Assembly: GCF_009765365.1 (NCBI RefSeq)
Contig: NZ_VTOM01000007.1
Location: forward strand, 124,001 to 188,000
Reading direction: 5' to 3'
Source: Antarcticirhabdus aurantiaca
GTDB lineage: Bacteria > Pseudomonadota > Alphaproteobacteria > Rhizobiales > Rhizobiaceae
DNA: 64,000 nt
The notes under the pieces are model-generated. The model was not told the origin of the DNA, made no database searches, and was given only the letters and a program-made list of their open reading frames with translations. Positions 7,945 through 17,629 of this stretch are shown in pieces. Every line of letters starts with the position of its first letter. The stretch's first letter is position 1. The position numbers and the translations under genes are program-made.

Positions 7945-9243
7945 TCAGCCGCGGGCGATGCGCTCGGGCAGGACGCCGTGCGGCGCGAAGCGAAGGACGA
8001 GCGTGATCGTCAGGCCGATGACGAAGACGCGCATCTGGAGGGCGCGGCTCTGGAGGTCGGCGGGCGGCACCCAGTCGAACCAGTCCCGGCCGAGATCGCT
8101 GGCGAGGCGGAAGAGGGCGGTGGCCGCCGGCTCCGACATGACCCAGACGATGTAGACGAAGACGGCGCCGAAGATCGCGCCGCGATTGTTGCCGGCGCCG
8201 CCCAGGATCACCATCACCCAGACCAGGAAGGTGTGGTTGAGGTCGACGAAGCCGGCCGGGTCGAAGAGCTGGTTGAAGTGGACCAGCAGCGCGCCGCCGA
8301 TGCCCATCAGCGCGCCGCCGAGCACGAAGATCTCCAGCCGCCGGCCGTTGACGTTCTTGCCCATGGACGCGGCGGCCGCCTCGTTGTCGCGGATCGCCCG
8401 CATCATCCGCCCCCAGGGCGCGTGATAGGCGCGCTGGATGAGGAGGTAGACGACGAGGAGCAGCGCGGCGGACAGGGCGAGGTAGTAGGACCGGCCCCAG
8501 AGGAAGCCGACGTCGAGGGGCGTCGGCACCGGCCAGGGCAGCGGCGACACGGTGAGCGTGCCGCGCGTCAGCCAGTCGGCGTTGCGCAGGAAGGTCTTGA
8601 TGATCTGCGCGATGCCGAGCGTCGCGATGGCGAGGTAGTCCGCGCGAAGCCCGAGGCAGATCTTGCCGATGACCCACGAGATGAGGCCGGCGACGAGCCC
8701 CGCCGCGGCCCAGCCGACAAGTGGATGAAGGCCGAGGCCGCCGATCCAGCCGGCTTGGCGCTCGACGGCCGTGGTCGGCGCGTCGAAGACCGACTGGATC
8801 ACCATGAAGGCGATCGCGCCGGAGATGATGGTGAGCGCGGTCGACAGGCCTTTCGGCACGCCGACCCGCCAGCTCTGCGAGATCAGGCCGACGATGACCA
8901 CCGCGAGGATCAGCCACAGGAAGGCCATTCCGAGCTGCGGCGCCGCGTCGGAGGCCCAGAAGGCGGCGTTGACGGGGAAGGATACGAAGAGCGAGGCGAA
9001 GGATCCCGCGAGGATCAGCCCCATGATGCCGACGTTGAAGAGGCCGGCATAACCCCATTGAATGTTCAGGCCGATCGCGATCAGCGCGTAGGCGAAGGCT
9101 TCCACCGTCATGCGCAGGGCGTAGGGGCTGCCCTGGACGAAGGCGACGAGCAGGATCAGCGCGAACAGGGCGGAAAAGAGAGCCACGTCGCGGCCAAAGC
9201 CGCGCTGCTCGTGGTGGCGGCTGTCGGCGGAAAGTCCGGCCAT
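7945..9243 (-). CDS. livM: Branched-chain amino acid ABC transporter permease LivM
   Basis: A 432-residue inner-membrane permease with about ten hydrophobic segments. The LivM/LivH family core is visible: NIQWGYAGLFNVG, GLRADYLAIATLGIAQI and the EAA-like cytoplasmic loop WGRMMRAIRDNEAAAASMGKNV that docks on the ATPases. It forms the translocation pore with LivH. The start ATG 9243 comes one base after the livH stop, so the two are co-translated. It is the last gene of livG-livF-livH-livM and is followed by a terminator at 7884-7918. An extra stretch of hydrophobic sequence (about residues 100-180) makes it longer than many homologues. Confidence 0.95.
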   Translation of the reverse strand: MAGLSADSRHHEQRGFGRDVALFSALFALILLVAFVQGSPYALRMTVEAFAYALIAIGLNIQWGYAGLFNVGIMGLILAGSFASLFVSFPVNAAFWASDAAPQLGMAFLWLILAVVIVGLISQSWRVGVPKGLSTALTIISGAIAFMVIQSVFDAPTTAVERQAGWIGGLGLHPLVGWAAAGLVAGLISWVIGKICLGLRADYLAIATLGIAQIIKTFLRNADWLTRGTLTVSPLPWPVPTPLDVGFLWGRSYYLALSAALLLVVYLLIQRAYHAPWGRMMRAIRDNEAAAASMGKNVNGRRLEIFVLGGALMGIGGALLVHFNQLFDPAGFVDLNHTFLVWVMVILGGAGNNRGAIFGAVFVYIVWVMSEPAATALFRLASDLGRDWFDWVPPADLQSRALQMRVFVIGLTITLVLRFAPHGVLPERIARG

Positions 9244-9244
9244 G

Positions 9245-10231
9245 TCAGAACACCCTTCCCTTGAAGATGCCGGTCGGCCGGTAGATCAGGACGATGATCA
9301 GGATCACGAAGGGAACGGCGAGGCGGTACTCGTTCGGCACCACGGACAGGTTCGCCGGCAGGTCGAAGGGCAGAACGCCGGCAAAGGGCCGCAGCAGCAC
9401 CGACCAGTTGAACACCGCCAGCGTTTCGGAGAAGCCGACGACGTAGCCGCCCGCCACCGCGCCGTAGGGCTGGCCGATGCCGCCCAAGATCGTCGCGGCG
9501 AAGATCGGCAGGAGGATGTTGTAGGCGAGATCCGGCTGCAGGTTGACGTCGAGCGCCAGCATGACGCCGGCGATCGCCGCGAGGCCGCCGCCGATCACCC
9601 AGGTCGCGTTGACCACGGTGTCGAGCGAGATGCCGGTGACGCGGGCGAGGTCCGGATTGTCGGAGACCGCGCGCATCGCCTTGCCGAGGCGCGAGCGCGT
9701 CAGGAACAGGTGGAGGCAGATCACCGAAAGGGCGGTGAGGATGATCAGCAGCGCCTGCGGTTGCGACAGGACGATGTCCCGGAAGCCGGTCGGGATGCGG
9801 TAGATCACCTTCCGCTCGCCGCCGAGGAGGTCGTAATTGCCCGTGCCGAAGACGATGCGGATGAGGCCCTGAAGCATCAGCGTCACGCCGATCGAGGCCA
9901 TGACGAGCACGACCGGACGCGCGCCGCGGGCGCGCAGAGGCTTGTAGAAGGCCCGATCGAGGCCGATCGTGAACAGCGCCGTCAAGACGAACACGACCGG
10001 CAGGAGCACGATGGCGAGCGGCAGGCCGACGTCGATTCCGAGGCCCGACAGCAATCCGACCAGCACCAGCGTCGCGAAGGCCGCGGCCGTCATCACGTCG
10101 CCGTGGGCGAAGTGGGCGAAGCGCAGGATGCCGAAGATCAGCGTCACCCCGACGGCGCCGAGCGCGTAGATCGAGCCGATGACGAGGCCGCCGATGAGGC
10201 CTCGATTGACAAAGAAAATCAGCTCATCCAA
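9245..10231 (-). CDS. livH: Branched-chain amino acid ABC transporter permease LivH
   Basis: A 328-residue permease with about eight membrane helices. Family hallmarks are GSIYALGAVGVTLIFGILRFAHFAHGD at the N-terminus (residues about 18-42) and the ATPase-docking loop SRLGKAMRAVSDNPDLARVTG. Translation apparently begins at TTG 10231, since the next downstream ATG or GTG codons in frame would delete part of the first helix. No strong ribosome binding site is seen, so the weak start may set a low level relative to the ATPases. It follows livF after 51 bases and abuts livM. Confidence 0.94.
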   Translation of the reverse strand: MDELIFFVNRGLIGGLVIGSIYALGAVGVTLIFGILRFAHFAHGDVMTAAAFATLVLVGLLSGLGIDVGLPLAIVLLPVVFVLTALFTIGLDRAFYKPLRARGARPVVLVMASIGVTLMLQGLIRIVFGTGNYDLLGGERKVIYRIPTGFRDIVLSQPQALLIILTALSVICLHLFLTRSRLGKAMRAVSDNPDLARVTGISLDTVVNATWVIGGGLAAIAGVMLALDVNLQPDLAYNILLPIFAATILGGIGQPYGAVAGGYVVGFSETLAVFNWSVLLRPFAGVLPFDLPANLSVVPNEYRLAVPFVILIIVLIYRPTGIFKGRVF

Positions 10232-10282
10232 GGCGTTGGACCGATGTTTGGTTAAACTTGACGAAGTTGTTCATGTAACGCT

Positions 10283-10987
10283 TCAGCCGCCGAGGAAGCT
10301 CTTGGCGACCTCGGGATCGGCCAGCAGCGCCTCGCCCGTGTCGGTGTAGCGGTTGCGCCCGCTGGCCAGCACATAGCCCTTGTGGGCGATGCCGAGCGCC
10401 TGCTTGGCGTTCTGCTCCACCATGGCCACGGTCACGCCGGTCGCGTTGATCGCGAGGATCCGGTCGAAGATCTGGCTCATGTACATCGGCGAAAGGCCGG
10501 CGGTCGGCTCGTCGAGTAGGATGAGCTTGGGCTCGATCATCAGCGCGCGCCCGACCGCCACCATCTGGCGCTGGCCGCCCGACAGCTCGCCGGCCGGCTG
10601 GTTGCGCTTCTCCTTGAGCGGCGGGAAGATGTCGTAGACGCGGGCCAGCAGCCCGGACCAGTCGTCGCGCCGGACATAGGCGCCCATCTCCAGGTTCTCC
10701 TGGACGGAGAGCGTGCGGAAGACGTTGTGCTCCTGCGGCACGAAGGCCATGCCGAGGCGGGACAGCGCCTCCGGCTTGACGTTCGTGATGTCGTGCCCGT
10801 CGAACTCGATGCGTCCCTGCGTGACGTTCAGGAAGCCGAACATGGATTTGAGCATGGTCGACTTGCCGGCGCCGTTCGGGCCGACGATGACGCCGATCTG
10901 GCCGGCATCGAGCGAGAACTCGACGCCGTTGAGGATGTTCATGCCGCCGTAGCCGGCATGAACGTCGGTCAGCGAGATCAGGCTCAC
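10283..10987 (-). CDS. livF: Branched-chain amino acid ABC transporter ATP-binding protein LivF
   Basis: A 234-residue ABC ATPase. It carries Walker A (GPNGAGKST, about residues 36-44), Q-loop region (FVPQEHNVF), signature LSGGQRQMVAVGRAL, Walker B (LILLDEPTAGLSP) and the switch histidine region replaced by the LivF-type AMVEQNAKQAL. It energises the LivHM pore together with LivG. The GTG start at 10987 overlaps the livG stop (GTGA), a sign of stoichiometric co-translation. Length is typical for LivF. Confidence 0.96.
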   Translation of the reverse strand: MSLISLTDVHAGYGGMNILNGVEFSLDAGQIGVIVGPNGAGKSTMLKSMFGFLNVTQGRIEFDGHDITNVKPEALSRLGMAFVPQEHNVFRTLSVQENLEMGAYVRRDDWSGLLARVYDIFPPLKEKRNQPAGELSGGQRQMVAVGRALMIEPKLILLDEPTAGLSPMYMSQIFDRILAINATGVTVAMVEQNAKQALGIAHKGYVLASGRNRYTDTGEALLADPEVAKSFLGG

Positions 10988-11799
10988 GCGCGCACCTCCG
11001 CGGCCGGACCGTTCGGCGTCGTGGCGTGGCCGGTCGGCGAGCCGCCGAAATAGGCCTCGACCACGGCTTCGTTCGCCTGGATCTCGTCCAGCGTGCCCTG
11101 CATCATCACCTGTCCCGCGGCCATGACGATGACCGGATCGCAGAGGCGGCCGATGAGGTCCATGTCGTGCTCGATGACGAAGAAGGTGTAGCCGCGCTCG
11201 CGGTTCAGCCGCTCGATGTTGCCGGCGAGGTCGTTGAGCAGCGTGCGGTTCACGCCCGCCGCGATCTCGTCGAGAAGCACGACCTTGGCGTCGGTCATCA
11301 TGGTGCGACCGAGCTCCAGGAGCTTCTTCTGACCACCCGACAGGTTGCCGGCGAGCTCGTCGGCGACGTGTCCGATCTTGAGGAAGTCGATGACTTCGTC
11401 AGCCTTCTCGCGGACGGCGCGCTCGTTCTCGCGCACGCGCCCACCGGCCACCCACGTCGCGAGCAGGCTCTCGCCGGCCTGGTGCTCCGGCACCACCATG
11501 AGGTTCTCGCGAACCGTCAGGCGGGAAAACTCGTGCGCGATCTGGAAGGTGCGCAGGAGCCCCTTGCCGAACAGCTTGTGCGGCGGCACCCCCGTGATGT
11601 CCTCGCCGTCGAGGAGGATCTGCCCGGAGCTCGGCGACAGGTTGCCGGCGACCATGTTGAAGAGCGTCGACTTGCCCGCGCCATTGGGCCCGATCAGGCC
11701 GGTGATCGAGCCCCGCTCGACCTTCAGCGAACAGTCGTTGACGGCGACGAAGCCGCCGAACCGGCGCGTGACGTGTCTGACTTCGATGATCGGAGGCAT
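10984..11799 (-). CDS. livG: Branched-chain amino acid ABC transporter ATP-binding protein LivG
   Basis: A 271-residue ABC ATPase with Walker A (GPNGAGKST), Q-loop (RTFQIAHEF), signature LSGGQKKLLELGRTM, Walker B VVLLDEIAAGVN and the LivG-specific FFVIEHDMDLI switch region. ATG 11799 is preferred because homology starts at once (IIEVRHVTRRFGG). An upstream start at 11853 would add 18 residues without family features. It is the first gene of the operon. The palindrome at 11884-11899 overlaps a plausible -35 element (TTGACG, 17-base spacer, TACACG) for this gene. Confidence 0.95.
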   Translation of the reverse strand: MPPIIEVRHVTRRFGGFVAVNDCSLKVERGSITGLIGPNGAGKSTLFNMVAGNLSPSSGQILLDGEDITGVPPHKLFGKGLLRTFQIAHEFSRLTVRENLMVVPEHQAGESLLATWVAGGRVRENERAVREKADEVIDFLKIGHVADELAGNLSGGQKKLLELGRTMMTDAKVVLLDEIAAGVNRTLLNDLAGNIERLNRERGYTFFVIEHDMDLIGRLCDPVIVMAAGQVMMQGTLDEIQANEAVVEAYFGGSPTGHATTPNGPAAEVRA

Positions 11800-11883
11800 G
11801 ACTCTCGGAATGTCGAGGGGAGGTCGCCGAAAAATGCCGGCACCACAACTCATTGCAGGGATTGCGGGCGCGTGTAAACTTTG

Positions 11884-11899
11884 TTGACGCGCCCGTCAA
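11884..11899. promoter_or_regulatory. Perfect palindrome TTGACG-CGCC-CGTCAA, candidate operator of livG
   Basis: A 16-base inverted repeat 85 bases upstream of livG and about 90 bases upstream of the flavin reductase gene on the other strand. On the minus strand its TTGACG half coincides with a possible -35 box. It shares TTGAC-N6-GTCAA with the palindrome at 6149-6164. Confidence 0.6.
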
Positions 11900-11988
11900 A
11901 GCGTACCGGTGCGCCGGCCGCGATCCTGTCCTATGTAAGCTTCTCCAATCCGCGGCCCCGCGTGCGGCCACCCCTGGGGACGAGGCGC

Positions 11989-12483
11989 TTGCTGACGACG
12001 AATACCATCGACCGCCAGGATTTTCGCGAAGCGATGAGCCGTTTCGCCGCCGCCGTGCTGCTGGTCACGACGGACGGGCCGGCGGGCCGGCGCGGCGTCA
12101 CCGTTTCCGCGGCCTGTTCGGTTTCGGACGATCCCGCGACGATGCTCGTCTGCTTGAACCAGGGCAGCGTCCACAATCGTCGCTTCTCCGACAACGGCAA
12201 CTTCGCGGTGAACGTCCTGTCGGTCGACAGCGAGCGGCTCGCCCGCGCCTTTTCCGGCGAGGGCGGACTGTCGTTGGACGAGCGATTCGCCCTTGGCGCG
12301 TGGGAGCGCCGGGCCACAGGGGCGCCGCTCCTGGCCGACGCGCTGGTCGCCTTCGACTGCCGGATGATCGAGAACCGGGTGGTCGCCACCCACCACGTCA
12401 TGATCGGCACGGTCGAGGCGATGCGCTTTGGACCAAAGGCGCCCTCGCTTCTTTATCGCGATCGCCTTTATCACCAACTCTGA
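11989..12483 (+). CDS. Flavin reductase family protein (DIM6/NTAB-type FMN-binding domain)
   Basis: A protein of about 164 residues that reduces or binds FMN. The flavin-reductase domain fills the whole chain: FREAMSRFAAAVLLVTTDG, GVTVSAACSVSDDPATMLVCLN, NGNFAVNVLS and the C-terminal HHVMIGTVEAM. TTG 11989 is proposed because GAGG lies 5 bases upstream and the domain begins 8 residues later. An ATG at 11881 would add 36 residues of unlikely leader that also cover the palindrome. It stands 25 bases before the MoxR gene and may be the first gene of the molybdenum-maturation run, supplying reduced flavin, but this is inference. Confidence 0.85.
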   Translation: MLTTNTIDRQDFREAMSRFAAAVLLVTTDGPAGRRGVTVSAACSVSDDPATMLVCLNQGSVHNRRFSDNGNFAVNVLSVDSERLARAFSGEGGLSLDERFALGAWERRATGAPLLADALVAFDCRMIENRVVATHHVMIGTVEAMRFGPKAPSLLYRDRLYHQL

Positions 12484-12508
12484 CGAGGAACCGACGAAGG
12501 AGACGGGC

Positions 12509-13425
<917 letters not shown>

Positions 13426-13429
<4 letters not shown>

Positions 13430-14658
13430 GTGCCGTGGGCGCGGCTGCCGATCCCGACGGCAAGCTCGCCGACAACATCGCCTGGTTCGCGCGGGCGCTG
13501 CGCCGCGCCGGCCTGAAGCTCGGCCCCTCCGCGACGCTCGACGCGATCGAAGCGGTGAAGGCCGCCGGGCTCGCTTCGCGCGACGACTTCTATTGGACGC
13601 TCCATGCGGTGCTCGTCAGGCGGCACGAGGACCACGCAGTCTTCGACGAGGCTTTCCGGCTGTTCTGGCGCTCGCGCGAGCTGATCGAGAAGATGATCGC
13701 GATGTTCTCGCCCAAGGCGCCGCCGACCGATGCGCCCCGCGAGAAGAAGCGTGCCGGGGAGACCCGCGCCGCCGATTCGCTGTTCGAGGGCGCGAAGGCG
13801 CGCGAAACCCGGCAGGAGCGGCCGGAGATCGAGGTCGACGCCACGATGACCGTTTCGCCCGACGAGGTGCTCCGGGCCAAGGACTTCGCGCAGATGAGCG
13901 CGGCCGAGATCGCCGAGGCCAAGCGTGCCATCGCGGCCCTGCGCCTGCCGGCGGACCGGGTGCGCACCCGCCGCTTCCGGCCGACCCCACGCGGCCGGGC
14001 GATCGATCCGCGGGCGACGCTGCGCGCCTCGCTGCGCACCGGCGGCGACCTCGTCCTGCCGCGCTTCCGCTCGCCGCGCGAGGTGCATCCGCCGCTCGTC
14101 GTCATCGCCGACATTTCGGGCTCGATGAGCCAGTATTCGCGGATCTTCCTGCACTTCCTCCACGCGCTGACGGAGCGCCGGCGGCGGGTGCACACGTTTC
14201 TCTTCGGCACGCGGCTCACCAACGTGTCGCGCCAGATGCGGCACAAGGATCCGGACGAGGCGCTGGCGGACTGCGCCGGCACGGTGAAGGACTGGTCGGG
14301 CGGCACGCGGATCGCCGAAGCGCTCGGCGTCTTCAACCGCGACTGGTCGCGGCGCGTCCTCGGCCAGGGCGCCGTGGTGCTGCTCATCACCGACGGGCTG
14401 GAGCGGGGCGAGGTGGCGGACCTCGAACGCGAGATGGACCGGCTGCACAAGAGCTGCCGACGGCTTATCTGGCTGAATCCGCTGCTGCGCTTCGACGGTT
14501 TCGCGGCACGGGCCGGGGGCGTGCGGGCCATGCTGCCGCACGTCGACGAGTTCCGCGCGGTCCACTCGCTGGACGCCATGCGGGCGCTCTGCGAGGCGCT
14601 GTCGGCGGACGGAGACCAGCGCACCGCCGACCCGCGCCGGTGGCTCGCTGCGGCCTGA
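13426..14658 (+). CDS. VWA domain-containing protein, CoxE family
   Basis: A 410-residue protein. The N-terminal helical CoxE region (about residues 1-210) includes the ERPEIEVDATMTVSPDEVLRA-type segment and a conserved RRFRPTPRGRAIDPRATLR block. The C-terminal von Willebrand A domain has a complete metal site: VVIADISGSMSQYSR (DxSxS, about residue 228), then WSGGTRIAEAL and LLITDGLERGE. It is the adaptor partner of the MoxR ATPase and in CO dehydrogenase systems helps mature the MoCu centre. It starts at GTG 13426 overlapping the MoxR stop. No signal peptide is present, so it is cytoplasmic. Confidence 0.93.
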
Positions 14659-14677
14659 CGACGATAGGAGGAGTCCG

Positions 14678-14995
14678 ATGTCCAACCTCGATGTGCTCGC
14701 CACCGCCGAGAGCTGGTCGGCGCAGGGCCGCCCGATCGCGCTCGCGACCGTCGTCGAGACCTGGGGCTCCGCGCCCCGGCCGGCGGGCAGCTACCTCGTG
14801 ATCGATGCGGACGGCAACTTCGAGGGCTCCGTGTCCGGCGGCTGCGTCGAGGGCGCCGTGGTCGCGGAAGCCGCAGACGTCATCGCCGACGGCAAGCCGC
14901 GGATGCTGGAGTTCGGCGTCGCCGACGAGACGGCCTGGCGCGTCGGCCTGTCCTGCGGCGGGCGCATCAAGGTCTACGTCGAGAAGGTCGTCTGA
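14678..14995 (+). CDS. XdhC-type protein, N-terminal (XdhC/CoxI) domain only
   Basis: A 105-residue stand-alone XdhC_CoxI domain. Landmarks are TVVETWGSAPRPAGSYLVI and SVSGGCVEGAVV (residues about 25-65), the conserved Cys in GGCVEG and LSCGGRIKV near the end. XdhC proteins carry and sulfurate molybdenum cofactor for insertion into xanthine dehydrogenase-like enzymes. The gene has an excellent ribosome binding site (AGGAGG). It ends one base into the next gene (TGATG), which encodes the missing Rossmann half. The usual two-domain XdhC is thus split into two coupled genes. Confidence 0.93.
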   Translation: MSNLDVLATAESWSAQGRPIALATVVETWGSAPRPAGSYLVIDADGNFEGSVSGGCVEGAVVAEAADVIADGKPRMLEFGVADETAWRVGLSCGGRIKVYVEKVV

Positions 14996-15711
14996 TGGAC
15001 CGCGCGCTTCTCGCCGAGCTGAACGCGGCACGGGCCGAGCGCCGCGCAGCCGTCCTCGTCACCGAACTGGGCTCCGGCACGCAGCGCCTCGTCCACGAGG
15101 CGGGGATCGCCGCCGATCCGCTGGCCGATCCGATCCGCGCCGCGATCCGCTCGGGCAAGTCGGGGACGATAGAGACGCAGGGCGGGCCGGTCTTCCTCAA
15201 CGCGCACCTGCCGCCGCCGCGACTCGTCGCGATCGGCGCCGTTCACATCACGCAGGCGCTCGCCCGGATGGCGCCGCTCGCCGGCTACGACGTCGAGATC
15301 ATCGACCCGCGCACCGCCTTCGCGACGGCGGAGCGCTTTCCCGGCGTCAGCCTGCGCGCCGAGTGGCCGCAGGACGTCCTCGATGCGCGTCCGCTCGACG
15401 CCTACACGGCGCTCTGCGCCATCACCCACGACCCGAAGATCGACGACCTGCCGCTGATCCGGGCATTGCAGGCCGGCTGCTTCTATGTCGGCGCGCTGGG
15501 CTCGCGGAAGACCCATGGCAAGCGCGTCGAGCGCCTGAGGGACGCCGGGCTCGGCGAGGCCGAGATCGCTCGGATCGAGGCGCCGATCGGGGCCGACATC
15601 GGTGCGTCGACGCCCGGCGAGATCGCCGTCGCGATCCTCGCATCCGTGGTCGAGGCCTTTCGCAAGCGCAAGATGTTCGCCGAGCGGCGGGGCGAGACGA
15701 AGGCGGCATGA
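14995..15711 (+). CDS. XdhC-type protein, C-terminal Rossmann domain
   Basis: A 238-residue protein with an XdhC C-terminal NAD-like Rossmann domain: LVAIGAVHITQALARMAPLAGY (about residues 77-98), DPRTAFATAERFP, CAITHDPKIDDLPLI, YVGALGSRKTHGKRVERL and GADIGASTPGEIAVAI. It completes the split XdhC pair and should help load sulfurated molybdenum cofactor. Its ATG overlaps the stop of the upstream half by one base. Its own stop overlaps the next start as ATGA, so three maturation proteins are made in a coupled way. Confidence 0.92.
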   Translation: MDRALLAELNAARAERRAAVLVTELGSGTQRLVHEAGIAADPLADPIRAAIRSGKSGTIETQGGPVFLNAHLPPPRLVAIGAVHITQALARMAPLAGYDVEIIDPRTAFATAERFPGVSLRAEWPQDVLDARPLDAYTALCAITHDPKIDDLPLIRALQAGCFYVGALGSRKTHGKRVERLRDAGLGEAEIARIEAPIGADIGASTPGEIAVAILASVVEAFRKRKMFAERRGETKAA

Positions 15712-17333
15712 GGTTCGGGACCGTTCCGCTCGCCGAGGCCGAGGGCGCGCTGCTGGCCCACGCGCAGCGCCTGCCGGGCGGGCGGTTGCCCAAGGGCCGC
15801 CGGCTCTCGGCCGGGGATGTCGAGGCCCTGCGCGATGCCGGTATCACCGAGATCGTCGGCGCGCGGCTCGAACCGGGCGACCTCACGGAGGACGAGGCGG
15901 CGGCGCGGATCGGCGGCGCGCTCGCGGGTGAGGCGATCGGGGCGGGGCCCGCCGCGACCGGGCGGGTCAACCTCTTCGCCGGCGAGGCGGGCCTGTTCCT
16001 GCCGGACCGATCGGTGGTCGACGCGCTCAACGCCATCGATCCGGATCTCACCCTCGCGACGCTTCCCGAATACGCGCCGGTGCCGCAGGGCGCGATGGTC
16101 GCGACCGTGAAGATCATCCCGCTGGCGCTGCCCGGCGCCGTGGTGTCGGAGGCGGTGGCGCTGCTTCGCCAGGGAACGGCTCTGCGCCTCGCACCCTTCG
16201 CGGCGCGCACCGCCGCCCTCGTCCAGACCGAGCTTGCGAGCCTGAAGCCCAGCGTCCTCGACAAGACCCGGCGCGTCCTGGACGACCGCCTCGCGGCGTC
16301 CGGCTCGCGCGTCGTCGCCGAGGCGCGATGCCGGCACCGGGCGGACGATCTCACGCGCGTGCTGCGCGATCTGCCGCCCGCCGACCTCGTGATCGTCTTC
16401 GGCGCCTCGGCGGTGATCGACGCGGGGGACGTCATTCCGGCGGCGGTCGAGGCTGCCGGGGGCGTCGTCGAGCATCTCGGCATGCCCGTCGATCCCGGCA
16501 ACCTCCTGCTCCTCGGCCGTCTCGGCGAAGCGCGGGTCCTCGGCGCGCCGGGCTGTGCCCGAAGCCCCAAGGAGAACGGCTTCGACTGGGTGCTCGACCG
16601 GCTCGTCGCGGGCGTCGAGGTGACGCCGAACGACATCCGCCGCATGGGCGTCGGGGGACTTCTCGCCGAGATCGCCAGCCGTCCGCAGCCGCGCGAGACG
16701 AACACGACGACGGAGGTCGCGGGCGAGCCGCTGCGCGTTTCAGCCGTGGTGCTCGCCGCCGGGCGGTCGAGCCGCATGGGCGGGCCGAACAAGCTCCTCG
16801 CGACCTTCGACGGCGTGCCGCTGGTGCGGCGCTCGGTGGAAACGGCACTGGCAAGCCGTGCGGGCGAGGTGATCGTCGTCACCGGCCACATGGAGGCTGA
16901 GGTGCGGGCGGCGCTCGTCGGCCTGCCGGTCGCGTTCGTGTCGAACCCTCGCTTCGGCGAAGGCCTGTCGACGTCGCTCGTCGCGGGCTTCGGTGCGGCG
17001 TTGGTCGGGGGCGCCGACGGCGTCCTCGTGATGCTCGCAGACCAGCCGCTCCTCACCAGCGCGCATCTCGACGCCATGATCGCGGCCTTTCGGCCGAGCG
17101 GGGCCGGCGCGATCGTCCTTGCCGCGGACGAGGGGCGGCGCGCCAATCCGGTGATCCTGTCGGGCGTCTTCCGCGACGCGGTCGCCGCGCTGTCGGGCGA
17201 TGTCGGGGCGCGCGGCATCGTGGCGGCGAACGGCGACCTCGTCGCGCTCGTCGAGATCGGCCGGGCGGCGAGCCTCGACGTCGACACGCCCGAAGCCATG
17301 GCCGAAGCGGGCGGGCGCCTCGTCCAGGCCTAG
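15708..17333 (+). CDS. Fusion of molybdopterin-binding domain and MocA-like molybdenum cofactor cytidylyltransferase
   Basis: A 541-residue two-domain protein. Residues about 1-335 form a molybdopterin-binding (MoeA/MoaB-related) module: FGTVPLAEAEGALLAH at the start, LVIVFGASAVIDAGDVIP, and HLGMPVDPGNLLLLG near residue 260. Residues about 345-540 are a nucleotidyltransferase of the MobA/MocA type with VVLAAGRSSRMGGPNKLL, VVTGHMEAEV and VLVMLADQPLLT. By family knowledge the C-terminal half adds CMP to molybdopterin to make MCD, the cofactor of xanthine dehydrogenase and CO dehydrogenase family enzymes. It is coupled to XdhC by ATGA and closes the maturation run. Confidence 0.9.
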   Translation: MRFGTVPLAEAEGALLAHAQRLPGGRLPKGRRLSAGDVEALRDAGITEIVGARLEPGDLTEDEAAARIGGALAGEAIGAGPAATGRVNLFAGEAGLFLPDRSVVDALNAIDPDLTLATLPEYAPVPQGAMVATVKIIPLALPGAVVSEAVALLRQGTALRLAPFAARTAALVQTELASLKPSVLDKTRRVLDDRLAASGSRVVAEARCRHRADDLTRVLRDLPPADLVIVFGASAVIDAGDVIPAAVEAAGGVVEHLGMPVDPGNLLLLGRLGEARVLGAPGCARSPKENGFDWVLDRLVAGVEVTPNDIRRMGVGGLLAEIASRPQPRETNTTTEVAGEPLRVSAVVLAAGRSSRMGGPNKLLATFDGVPLVRRSVETALASRAGEVIVVTGHMEAEVRAALVGLPVAFVSNPRFGEGLSTSLVAGFGAALVGGADGVLVMLADQPLLTSAHLDAMIAAFRPSGAGAIVLAADEGRRANPVILSGVFRDAVAALSGDVGARGIVAANGDLVALVEIGRAASLDVDTPEAMAEAGGRLVQA

Positions 17334-17482
17334 GCGGGCTTGGGGGCCCGCGCCTCGCGCCGGCAGCGCTCGGAGCAGTACTTCACCTCGTCCCAGACGC
17401 GCTCCCATTTCTTGCGCCAGACCATCGGTCGGCCGCAATGCGCGCAGGTCTTGACGGGCAGGGTCGGCTTCTTGTGCGCCAT
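17330..17482 (-). CDS. DUF2256 domain-containing small zinc-ribbon-like protein
   Basis: A 50-residue basic protein with a CxxC...CxxxC arrangement (TCAHCGRPM and KYCSERCRR) that should bind one zinc ion. It spans DUF2256, a widespread small family of unknown function. Although short, the full family pattern (KTCxxCxRPMxWRKKW...V.YCSxRCR) is present. It converges on the molybdenum fusion gene, and the two stop codons overlap by 4 bases. Confidence 0.9.
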   Translation of the reverse strand: MAHKKPTLPVKTCAHCGRPMVWRKKWERVWDEVKYCSERCRREARAPKPA

Positions 17483-17629
17483 GGCGGACGAGATCGGTCG
17501 ACAGTCACCCTCGTTCAAGTCGCTGCCATCGGTTTGAGCAGTGCTTCCGATGCGTTCAGCCTGCGTTAAGCATCCAAGCGCACGATCCTCTTGCCGGCTC
17601 GCTCCCGGCCGGCGCGGCGAGGATGGTGC

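Noticed and set aside
11881-11988. Longer flavin reductase starting at ATG 11881
   Set aside because: The added 36 residues are not part of the domain, no ribosome binding site precedes that ATG, and it would put the palindrome inside the gene.
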